Assembly: GCA_937135995.1 (NCBI GenBank)
Contig: CAKZOF010000378.1
Coordinates: forward strand, 1 to 14,993
Reading direction: 5' to 3'
Length of the DNA stretch: 14,993 nucleotides
DNA from: an uncultured Pyrinomonas sp.
GTDB lineage: Bacteria > Acidobacteriota > Blastocatellia > Pyrinomonadales > Pyrinomonadaceae
A model generated the notes under the pieces. It was not told the DNA's origin. It ran no database searches and saw nothing but the letters and a program-made list of their open reading frames with translations. Positions 7,596 through 14,867 of the stretch are shown here, in pieces; the first letter of the stretch is position 1; every line of letters starts with the position of its first letter. A program made the translations under genes and the position numbers.

Positions 7596-9103
7596 TGCGA
7601 CGGAACTTCACGGCGCTCGTTCTGCTTTGCGCTCTTTTTGGACCAGCGATGGTTTTCGGTCAAACGAAGATGAAGGACGGACAGATCGCTACCGTATTGC
7701 TGCCCAATCGTTCGCCGCTCGTCACGTTTCGTATCCTCTTCAATACGGGCGCCGCTTTCGATCCGCCGGGCAAAGAAGGACTCGCGTCGCTCACTGCCGC
7801 CATGATCGCCAAAGGCGGCACGCGCACGCGCTCCTACGAAGAGATCGTCGAAGCGATGTATCCGCTGGCGACTTCGTTCGAGTGGCAAGTCGACAAAGAG
7901 ATGACCGTTTTCTATGGTACAACCCACCTCGACAATCTCGAACGTTACTACGCGCTCATTCGCGAAATGCTGCTTGATCCCGGCTTCCGCGAAGAGGACT
8001 TTAAACGCCTGAAGGCGGATGCGATCAACTTCCTGAAGATCAACTTGCGCCAAAGCAACGACGAGGAACTAGGGAAAGAGCATCTTTACAACGTCATCTA
8101 CGCCGATCATCCTTACGGCCATCACAACATGGGACGCGTCAGCGCGCTCGAAAAGCTCTCGCTCGACGACGTGCGCGATTTTTACCGGCGCAACTACACG
8201 CAAGCCAATCTGGTGATCGGTCTGGCAGGCGGATACCCGCCCGCTTTCGTCTCAAAGATGGCTTCCGATTTTGCGAAGCTTCCGCTGGGCGAACGGACGA
8301 CGGTGCGATTCGCCACGCCTAAGTTGGAGCCGGGCACGCACATCGAGATCATCCGCCGCCCGACGCGTTCAACGGCCATCTCCATCGGCTTTCCCATCGC
8401 GGTCAAGCGCGGCGATCCGGATTGGCCGGCGCTCGCGCTCGTCGCCTCTTACTTCGGCCAACACCGTTCGAGCAACAGTTATCTCTACCAGCGCATACGC
8501 GAGTTGCGCGGTTTGAACTACGGCGACTACGCTTATATCGAGTATTTCCCGCGCGGCATGTTCCAGTTTACGCCCGATCCGAATCTGGCGCGTCAACAAC
8601 AGATCTTTCAAATTTGGATTCGTCCGGTCGAGCCGCAAAACGCCCATTTCACGCTGCGCCTAGCTCTTTACGAGTTCGATAAGCTCCTGCGCGATGGATT
8701 GACGCGCGAAAGCTTCGAAGCGACGCGCGAATTTTTGACGAAGTACGTCGATGTGCTAACGCAAACGCAGGATGCGCAACTCGGCTACGCGCTCGATAGT
8801 CGCTACTACCGCATCCCTGATTTTGCGACGTACGTGCGCGAACAACTGAAACGATTGACGCTCGAAGACGTCAATCGCGCGATCCGCAAGCACCTGCGCA
8901 ACGACTCGCTGCGCATCGTCATCGTGACAGAAGACGCAGATGCGCTGCGCGCAGCGATCGTCGGCAACCGTCCATCGCCGATCACCTACACGTCGCCCAA
9001 ACCGCGCGAAATCCTCGAAGAGGACAAGGCGATCGAAAAGTACCCGATCAACGTCAAGCCGGAGCATGTTCGCGTTGTTCCGGTCGAGCGCGTGTTCGAA
9101 TGA
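7595..9103 (+). CDS. Exported M16 family protein, non-catalytic partner subunit
   Basis: A 502-residue M16 fold with a signal peptide (hydrophobic core ALVLLCALFGPAMVF, 7-21). At the place of the zinc motif it has SLTAA (65-69) in GLASLTAAMIAKGG, so His, Glu and His are all replaced and the protein cannot bind the catalytic zinc. It keeps the Arg/Tyr substrate-positioning pair of M16 second domains: R302 and Y309 in IRELRGLNYGDYAY. This is the arrangement of heterodimeric M16B peptidases, where one subunit supplies zinc and the other the Arg/Tyr site. GGAGGGAGG lies shortly before ATG 7595, and the start overlaps the stop of the catalytic subunit by one base. The C-terminal tail after about 455, with YTSPKPREILEEDKAIEKYP, is proline- and charge-rich. 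Confidence 0.88.
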   Translation: MRRNFTALVLLCALFGPAMVFGQTKMKDGQIATVLLPNRSPLVTFRILFNTGAAFDPPGKEGLASLTAAMIAKGGTRTRSYEEIVEAMYPLATSFEWQVDKEMTVFYGTTHLDNLERYYALIREMLLDPGFREEDFKRLKADAINFLKINLRQSNDEELGKEHLYNVIYADHPYGHHNMGRVSALEKLSLDDVRDFYRRNYTQANLVIGLAGGYPPAFVSKMASDFAKLPLGERTTVRFATPKLEPGTHIEIIRRPTRSTAISIGFPIAVKRGDPDWPALALVASYFGQHRSSNSYLYQRIRELRGLNYGDYAYIEYFPRGMFQFTPDPNLARQQQIFQIWIRPVEPQNAHFTLRLALYEFDKLLRDGLTRESFEATREFLTKYVDVLTQTQDAQLGYALDSRYYRIPDFATYVREQLKRLTLEDVNRAIRKHLRNDSLRIVIVTEDADALRAAIVGNRPSPITYTSPKPREILEEDKAIEKYPINVKPEHVRVVPVERVFE

Positions 9104-9181
9104 GCCGCCGGATGGCTGGTCTCCGCTCGATGTGTGTGCGAGAATGTGCCGAGCGAAATCGCCTTGTGGGGGGTTAGTCTG

Positions 9182-9301
9182 ATGCGTAACATCTTGCGCG
9201 CGCTCATCGCTGCCTGGGGCGCAAAGAAACTCGGCGGAGGTTGCATTACGACCATTCTGCTCTTTCTGTTGTTCTACTGGTTGCTCGGCAAGATTCTCTG
9301 A
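9182..9301 (+). CDS. Small single-span membrane protein (39 aa)
   Basis: A short gene that ordinary gene finders may miss. ATG 9182 is preceded by GGGGGG eight bases upstream. The product begins with an amphipathic, basic stretch (MRNILRALIAAWGAKKLGGG) and ends in one strong transmembrane segment (CITTILLFLLFYWLLGKIL). The basic side before the span predicts the N-terminus inside. It lies 78 bases after the M16 pair and 128 bases before the metal transporter, on the same strand, so it may be part of their transcript. Function unknown; the AWGAKKLGGGC-hydrophobic layout reminds me of small conserved membrane peptides, but I cannot name a family. The only Cys precedes the membrane span. Confidence 0.6.
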   Translation: MRNILRALIAAWGAKKLGGGCITTILLFLLFYWLLGKIL

Positions 9302-9429
9302 GGAGTGCGACGCGCTGGGCCGGTTCATCATCCGTCGGCAGCGAGCCCCAGGCGTTCGGCTGACGCCCGCGAGGCGTTGCTGCACGGATCGCACAGAGTT
9401 AAGTTCGCCATTGAAGTGGAGCGTTGCGG

Positions 9430-10167
9430 ATGAACGAAACAGTCAACCTCGCTCTCTGGCTCGGCTTCCTGCTCGGCTTGAAGCACGCCACCGAAGCCGA
9501 TCACATCGTCGCCGTCAGCACCATCGTCAGCGAACAGCGCTCCGTCTGGCGTTCGGCATTGGTCGGAGCCCTGTGGGGAATAGGCCATACCGCCTCGCTG
9601 CTCATCGCCAGCATCATCGTCATCTCACTTCGTGTGGCGATCCCGGAGACGATAGCGGCGTATCTGGAGTTCGGCGTTGCCCTGATGATCATCCTTCTGG
9701 GAACGCACGTCCTCTACCGCGTGCTGCGCGATAACCGCCGCGTTCACGTTCACGCGCATGAACACGACGGCTACACGCACACGCACCTTCACTTTCACGA
9801 TGAGCGAAGCGCGCACGATTCGCGCGATGCGGCCCACGGCGCGCACCACACGCACGTCATCGGCAACCTCGGCTGGAAACCACTTCTGGTTGGAATGGTG
9901 CATGGCTTGGCCGGATCAGCAGCGTTGACGCTGCTTGTTTTGACGGAAGTGATGCGCGGCGGATCGAGCGCGCTCGGACTGGCTTATCTACTCGTCTTCG
10001 GCATCGGCTCGATCGGCGGGATGCTTCTGATGAGCGCGCTCATCGGTTTGCCGTTCGTCTTCACGGCAGAGCGTTTCGCGCGCCTCAACGTGCCCATAAG
10101 AGTGCTCGCCGGTCTGGGAAGCATCCTCTTCGGCTTCTACTACGCGTGGGAGACGTGGGCCGGTTGA
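9430..10167 (+). CDS. Nickel/cobalt transporter-like membrane protein with His-rich loop
   Basis: A 245-residue polytopic membrane protein, about six hydrophobic spans. The first span carries H19-A-T-E-A-D-H25, the HxxxxDH signature of NiCoT/UreH-type transporters; WGIGHTAS (49-56) and VGMVHGLAGSAAL (154-166) are the other conserved transport motifs. Between the third and fourth spans a loop (106-142) has 13 histidines in 37 residues, a likely metal-binding buffer. Transport direction (uptake as in NixA, efflux as in RcnA) cannot be read from sequence, and no urease or hydrogenase genes are nearby. The specific metal is inferred. ATG 9430 is chosen because GGAG stands eight bases upstream; TTG 9424 would add two residues. 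The 128-base leader contains nested short inverted repeats (9338-9342 with 9379-9383; 9351-9355 with 9363-9367) of unknown meaning. The gene is convergent with the one ending at 10259. Confidence 0.8.
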   Translation: MNETVNLALWLGFLLGLKHATEADHIVAVSTIVSEQRSVWRSALVGALWGIGHTASLLIASIIVISLRVAIPETIAAYLEFGVALMIILLGTHVLYRVLRDNRRVHVHAHEHDGYTHTHLHFHDERSAHDSRDAAHGAHHTHVIGNLGWKPLLVGMVHGLAGSAALTLLVLTEVMRGGSSALGLAYLLVFGIGSIGGMLLMSALIGLPFVFTAERFARLNVPIRVLAGLGSILFGFYYAWETWAG

Positions 10168-10258
10168 GAATCGGAGCCTGGTCAAAAGAGCTTCGACGTT
10201 CTTGAATCTGGAGCGCAGTCGATGTCAAAGCCGAATCTTTTGTTCCCGATGTAAGCTC

Positions 10259-13200
10259 TTATGCTATGGCTCCCATTCGACGGAACACGAGATCGAGCCA
10301 AAGGTTCGCCTGCTTCTCCTGTACTGAGTTCATCCGCAGACGACTGCTTAGATTATTGAAGTCAACCTCATCGAGCTTCTGATCCTGATTGAAGCAGGAG
10401 AAGACGAAGCATTTCTCTTCGCCCGTCAGCGGATCGACATGGCGCTGCAAACACTGCGCGCAGATCTCTTTCAACATGCACTGCATCGGACTGTTGATCG
10501 AGCCGATCGCCACGTGCGAACCCTTCAAGTAGGGCGCGAGCACCGTGTGGCGCGCGCGCTTGACCGCCGCCATCATTCCGTCCGAGCCGATGACGATGAT
10601 CCGATCCACTTCACGCAGGTCGAAGAGCTTCCGTCCCAACCGGCCTTCCGCATAGGCGAGCATCGCTTCGACGATGTTGCCGCGAAAATGTCTGTCTTGC
10701 GGGCGGTGCGGCTCGATCTCGCGCCCTGCGTCAGTCGCCCAGATGACCTGATCGGTGGCGGCTTCAATCTCTTCGCGCTTGAAAAGATCTTCGCCGCGCC
10801 GGTAGCCGGCAAAGTAGATGACGCGGCAGCCGTTCTCGCGCAGCGCGCGCGCGATCGAAAAGAGCACGGCGTTGCCCAAACCGCCGCCGACGAGCATCAC
10901 CGTTTCGCCCGCTGGGATTTCGGTCGGCGCCCCCGTCGGCCCCATGACCACCACCTGTTGGCCCGGTCGTAACAGCGCGCACAGGCGCGATGAGGCGCCC
11001 ATTTCGAGCACGATCAGACTGAGCAAGCCGCGCTCCTTATCAACCCACGCGCCCGTCAGAGCCAAGCCTTCCATCATCAGGCGCGTTCCTTCGACTTCGG
11101 GCGCGTCCGCTTCGTAGTTTTGCAAACGGTAGAACTGGCCCGGATGGAACTTGCGCGCTTGCATCGGCGCGCGCACGACGACCTCGACGATGGTCGGCGT
11201 CAGGCGCTCGACGCGCACGACGCGCGCGATCAACTCTTCGTCTAGATGCTTGATGAACCGCTTGAAATCGAGTTCGCGCGCCGTTTGCTCTTCGGGCTTG
11301 AGAGAGGCGATCTCGTCGGCAAAGAGCGCCACCACCTGTTCGTAACCGTGCTTGGCCGAGGCCATCGCCTTGACGACGTTGCCCGCATAGGTCGGGTGGT
11401 TATCGCCGTAGAAGGTGACGAAATGTTTGTCGCCATGCTCGTACGAAGTGAAGAAGGCCGGTTCGCCCTTTGCCGCGCGCACGAGATGCCAGTTGCCCTC
11501 CTCATCGCGCACCGCCTTGTGCGGAGCGAAATAGGCTCCGCGCTCATCGAGCACGAACGTTCCGGGATGCTCCTTCTCATACGTGATGTTCGGACTCGTG
11601 CCCGCCGCGACGCACACGGTGCGCGCTGGGAGGCGGACAAGTTCGCCGCTCGACTTCCATTTGCCCGTTTCCGGATCGAGTTGCACGCGCTCGAAGACGA
11701 TGGCTTCCACTGCACCGTAACGATCCGGCACAGCTTCCACCGGATTCATGTTCTCGACGAAGTTGATCCCTTCTTCAAGCGCCTTTGCGACCTCTTCGTG
11801 ATTCAAGCGATAAGCAGGCGAGTCCTGCAACCGACGTCGATAGACGATCGACACACCGCCCCACGCGCGCACGAGCTTGACGAAATCGGGCGGCTCGCCA
11901 ACAGCGGCGGCGCGCGCCCGCTCAGCGCGCACAGCGCGCCCGTGTTCGAGGAATTCGCGGTAGATCGCGCGCTCCTCTTCGTCGAACATCGCCCAGACGC
12001 GCTCTTCGCCGAATTCGGCGACCAGTCTTTCGTGCCGGTCCAGCATCTTTTCGACCTGAGCCGGATAGTAAGCGGCTAACTCCGTCGCCGTATCGATCGC
12101 CGTCAGACCGCCGCCGATGACCACCGCCGGAAGGCGCACCTGCAAGTTAGCGAGCGAATCGCGTTTGAAAGCGCCGGTCAACTGCAGGGCCATCAAGAAA
12201 TCGGACGCCTTGCGGATGCCACGGATCAGATTGTTCTTCATGTCGATAATCGTCGGGCGACCGGCGCCCGCCGCGATCGCGATGTGGTCGAAACCGAGCG
12301 CCCAAGCGTCTTCGATGGTGAGCGTTCCACCGAAACGTATGCCGCCGTAGAAGCGGAAGTGGCGACGGCGCGCGAGCGCCAGATGGATTATCGTCAGGAA
12401 GTTCTTGTCCCATCGGACCGTGATGCCGTACTCGGAGACGCCGCCGAATCCGGCGAGCACGCGCTGGTCCAGTTCCGTGGCGATCTCGCTCAAATCCCGG
12501 ATGGGACGCGGCGGCTTCGTCTCATCGCCGATCAATTCCGGCTTCAACGGCTCGATCTTCAAGCCGTCGATGCCGACCACTCCGAACCCTTCGTTCAAAA
12601 GGTACTGCGCGAGCGTGTAGCCTGCCGGACCGAGCCCCACGATGAGCACGTTCTTGCCGTTGTAAGGAAGCGCATAAGGGCGCTTGGCGTTGAGCGGATT
12701 CCAGCGCGTCAGCAGTGAATAGATCTCGAACCCGTAGGGCAGCTTGAGTACATCGGTGAGCACGCCCGTTTCGACTTGCGGGATGTTGACCGGCTCTTGC
12801 TTCTGGAAGATGCACGACTTCATGCAATCGTTGCAGATGCGGTGGCCGGTCCCTGGGCACATCGGGTTGTCGATCATCACGAGCGCGAGCGCGGCGATGC
12901 TATCGCCTTCGCGCTTGAGCGAGTGCATCTCGGAGATCTTCTCATCGAGCGGGCAGCCTTGAAGCTCGATGCCGAGCGGATTGCGCTTGGTGGAACCATC
13001 GCGCTCGCGCATCCCCTTGGAGCATGAATCTTTGTCGCGCTCGTGACAGATCAAGCAGTAGTGAACTTCGTCGAGCACTTGACGCAATGTGCCACGACGG
13101 TCGGTCAAGCGAAATCCATCGCGCCGCCGCAGGTGCTCTGCGAGTCCGCGCATCAATTCGGGGAGATCGGCACGCGGGCGTTCGATCTGGACCAGATTCG

Positions 13201-14005
13201 CGTAGTCGAAATGATGCGGCGAGCGGAACGACACCCAACCGCGCACGCGCGCACGCGCTTTGGCGGCGCACGTGCCCGCCCACGCTTCGACGAGGCGGAG
13301 CGCCGCGCCGACGAAAGCGCCCGGATCGCCGCCGTCCTCCCACCGGCTCATCACCTTGCAGGCCAAGGGAGCGGAGCGGGCAACCGCGGCGCGCGCGTGG
13401 GCGATTTCTACCGGCAACGGTGCGTTCTGCTTGCGGCTCGCTTCAAGCGCCTTCTCCCACTCAAGCAAGCGAACCGCGAGACGGGCGACTTTCAACTCTT
13501 CGTCCTCGTCAAAATCCTCGGGGAAAAGGACGCGACCGAGTTCGGCGAGCGCGGCGCTCAACTCGTCCGGATCGAAGGCAGCAACCTTTTCGGGCGGAAA
13601 GTTCTTCGTGGCACGGCGCGCGACGAAATACTTGAAGACGAAAATCGGGTCCTCTCGCCGGACGGCTTCGATCTGCGCGGATCTCGCCTCTTCGAGGCGA
13701 AAGAGACGCGCGATGAAACGCGAAAGGTGGGGCGCAGCAGCCGTCAACAGATCCGATTCATCTTTGCCGCGGAAAGCCGTGCCCCGCGTGCGCACGTACT
13801 CCATCAGGCGACTGTGAAGCTCCGGGGACTCTCTGCCGACCTGCGCGTAGAAGGCTTCGGCCAGATCGCGCAAACGTTCCGGCCGGTACAGATCAGCATA
13901 GGTGAAGCCCGCAATTCCAAGCTCCGAATCTTCCGCGAGCACGAAATCGCGCGTACCGTGATCCTGTTCGATGATGACATTCTGCATGAATAGACGATCC
14001 GCCAT
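10259..14005 (-). CDS. Giant Nfn-like FAD/Fe-S oxidoreductase (GltD-like core fused to PyrK-like module)
   Basis: A 1248-residue cytoplasmic flavoprotein. Residues 1-310 are charged and mostly helical, and I do not recognise them. Residues 317-398 hold eight cysteines (317, 320, 328, 351, 383, 391, 394, 398), including YCLIC and CNDCMKSC, like the Fe-S region preceding GltD-type flavoproteins. Residues 450-805 are the GltD/NfnB-like core: the FAD site VLIVGLGPAG (453-462), the second dinucleotide site VVIGGGLTAID (628-638) and TVCVAAGTSPN (796-806). Residues 925-1210 resemble PyrK/NfnA: flavin-binding RKFHPGQFYRLQNYE (951-965), NAD-binding VMLVGGGLGNA (1036-1046) and cysteines 1176, 1182, 1185, 1199 and 1204. 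Nfn enzymes move electrons between NADH, NADPH and ferredoxin, and this chain joins equivalents of both subunits. The real reaction is unknown and no partner gene is nearby. ATG 14005 has GGGGA about 11 bases upstream; ATG 13987 is an alternative. Confidence 0.85.
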   Translation of the reverse strand: MADRLFMQNVIIEQDHGTRDFVLAEDSELGIAGFTYADLYRPERLRDLAEAFYAQVGRESPELHSRLMEYVRTRGTAFRGKDESDLLTAAAPHLSRFIARLFRLEEARSAQIEAVRREDPIFVFKYFVARRATKNFPPEKVAAFDPDELSAALAELGRVLFPEDFDEDEELKVARLAVRLLEWEKALEASRKQNAPLPVEIAHARAAVARSAPLACKVMSRWEDGGDPGAFVGAALRLVEAWAGTCAAKARARVRGWVSFRSPHHFDYANLVQIERPRADLPELMRGLAEHLRRRDGFRLTDRRGTLRQVLDEVHYCLICHERDKDSCSKGMRERDGSTKRNPLGIELQGCPLDEKISEMHSLKREGDSIAALALVMIDNPMCPGTGHRICNDCMKSCIFQKQEPVNIPQVETGVLTDVLKLPYGFEIYSLLTRWNPLNAKRPYALPYNGKNVLIVGLGPAGYTLAQYLLNEGFGVVGIDGLKIEPLKPELIGDETKPPRPIRDLSEIATELDQRVLAGFGGVSEYGITVRWDKNFLTIIHLALARRRHFRFYGGIRFGGTLTIEDAWALGFDHIAIAAGAGRPTIIDMKNNLIRGIRKASDFLMALQLTGAFKRDSLANLQVRLPAVVIGGGLTAIDTATELAAYYPAQVEKMLDRHERLVAEFGEERVWAMFDEEERAIYREFLEHGRAVRAERARAAAVGEPPDFVKLVRAWGGVSIVYRRRLQDSPAYRLNHEEVAKALEEGINFVENMNPVEAVPDRYGAVEAIVFERVQLDPETGKWKSSGELVRLPARTVCVAAGTSPNITYEKEHPGTFVLDERGAYFAPHKAVRDEEGNWHLVRAAKGEPAFFTSYEHGDKHFVTFYGDNHPTYAGNVVKAMASAKHGYEQVVALFADEIASLKPEEQTARELDFKRFIKHLDEELIARVVRVERLTPTIVEVVVRAPMQARKFHPGQFYRLQNYEADAPEVEGTRLMMEGLALTGAWVDKERGLLSLIVLEMGASSRLCALLRPGQQVVVMGPTGAPTEIPAGETVMLVGGGLGNAVLFSIARALRENGCRVIYFAGYRRGEDLFKREEIEAATDQVIWATDAGREIEPHRPQDRHFRGNIVEAMLAYAEGRLGRKLFDLREVDRIIVIGSDGMMAAVKRARHTVLAPYLKGSHVAIGSINSPMQCMLKEICAQCLQRHVDPLTGEEKCFVFSCFNQDQKLDEVDFNNLSSRLRMNSVQEKQANLWLDLVFRRMGAIA

Positions 14006-14054
14006 CCGAGATTTGTCCCCTATGAACCCGACGACGAGCGCACGCGAACCGGTA

Positions 14055-14084
14055 AGTATAACATTTCACGAGCTGCGGCGCGAA
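14055..14084 (-). promoter_or_regulatory. Candidate promoter of the giant oxidoreductase gene
   Basis: Read on the minus strand, TATACT (14060-14055) is an excellent -10 box, 18 bases after a weak -35, TTCGCG (14084-14079). Transcription would start near 14048, giving a leader of about 40 bases. The location between the start codon and the divergent tRNA-Glu promoter fits. Confidence 0.5.
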
Positions 14085-14207
14085 CCGTGACGGGCGGGTC
14101 GTCTGATGGCTTCGCGCGCGTCCAAAGCGAACGGCAAACAACTGCTCTTCTGGCGTTTCGACCGAAGGCGTTGGCGATTCCCCGTGCGGCGAAAGCGGGC
14201 GGAAGCG

Positions 14208-14237
14208 TGGACAAAAAGCACTTCAATCTGCTATATT
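14208..14237 (+). promoter_or_regulatory. Sigma-70-type promoter of tRNA-Glu
   Basis: TGGACA (14208-14213), 18 bases, TATATT (14232-14237). Each hexamer departs from consensus at one position. Transcription would begin near 14244, leaving a leader of about 24 bases before the tRNA at 14268. That leader contains a small CCCC/GGGG inverted repeat. Confidence 0.75.
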
Positions 14238-14267
14238 TTCCCCTTGCCGCAGGGGCAAAAGTTTTGC

Positions 14268-14344
<77 letters not shown>

Positions 14345-14350
14345 AAGATC

Positions 14351-14376
14351 AGGCTGTCGCGCGCGACAGCCTTTCT
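14351..14376 (+). terminator. Intrinsic terminator after tRNA-Glu
   Basis: The self-complementary 22-mer at 14351-14372 (AGGCTGTCG, CGCG, CGACAGCCT) forms a perfect 9-bp stem, potentially longer through the CGCG centre. It is followed by TTCTT. It starts six bases after the encoded CCA, the usual place for a tRNA terminator. Confidence 0.8.
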
Positions 14377-14867
14377 TGCTTTCTACCAAATCACGTCTTC
14401 TCCGCACGTGCTTTGCACTTCGCAATAGCCGTCGCGCGTGAAGCGCGCAACCTCTTTGCTTCTGCTGCTAGCTTGCCCTCGCAAAACGCACGGGGGACCT
14501 CTGTTGCCGAACGTCGCGAGAGCATTGAACACAGCGAAATTCTCTTTCCCGTTCATGCTTAGCTATGCCTATTGCCTCAAGGCAGTAAACGTCAGGATGA
14601 TGATGGACGAGCATTGCTGCCGAAGACGAACTTTTGCGCGGAGAGGATCGCATCGACCGGCGAATTGCGATGGCGGCCTGCGAACGCCGCAATCGGCGTC
14701 GTTTGCCGCGCCCGGCGCGCGTACCCGAGATCACGCTAGCGCAGTCAGACCGCGTTGGCTGATCTGCTGCCGTGCGCGCCAGAGACGGCGTTTGCCGCGT
14801 CGCTTGCGCGTGCGGATGATTCGCCTTTAAGCTTGACGACGGACTTTGCGGGCCAAGAGTGCGAGCC
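14377..14867. other. Stretch without an intact gene between tRNA-Glu and the HxlR regulator
   Basis: 491 bases with no gene I can support. The longest plus-strand frame here is arginine- and cysteine-rich and looks like a shadow. Two shorter frames look more protein-like: one around 14610-14763, reading EDELLRGEDRIDRRIAMAAC and EITLAQSD, and a frame-shifted one from about 14741 that reads ALADLLPCAPETAFAASLAR and SPLSLTTDFAGQECEP, with its stop at 14869-14871 overlapping the start of the next gene. They could be pieces of one decayed small gene, or chance. Confidence 0.35.

Noticed and set aside
11246..12079. 277-codon plus-strand ORF opposite the giant oxidoreductase
   Set aside because: It is fully antisense to a gene with clear FAD- and NAD-binding motifs. 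The length comes from the lack of stop codons in GC-rich antisense DNA.
13043..13993. 316-codon plus-strand ORF opposite the N-terminal region of the giant oxidoreductase
   Set aside because: I considered it because the N-terminal region it opposes is unrecognised. Its composition is Arg-rich with no recognisable motif, whereas the minus frame continues smoothly into the cysteine motifs and has a promoter and start codon.
14438..14830. 130-codon plus-strand ORF between tRNA-Glu and the HxlR regulator
   Set aside because: Cys/Arg-rich, low-quality sequence with no ribosome binding site and no recognisable motif; other frames in the same stretch look more coding-like.
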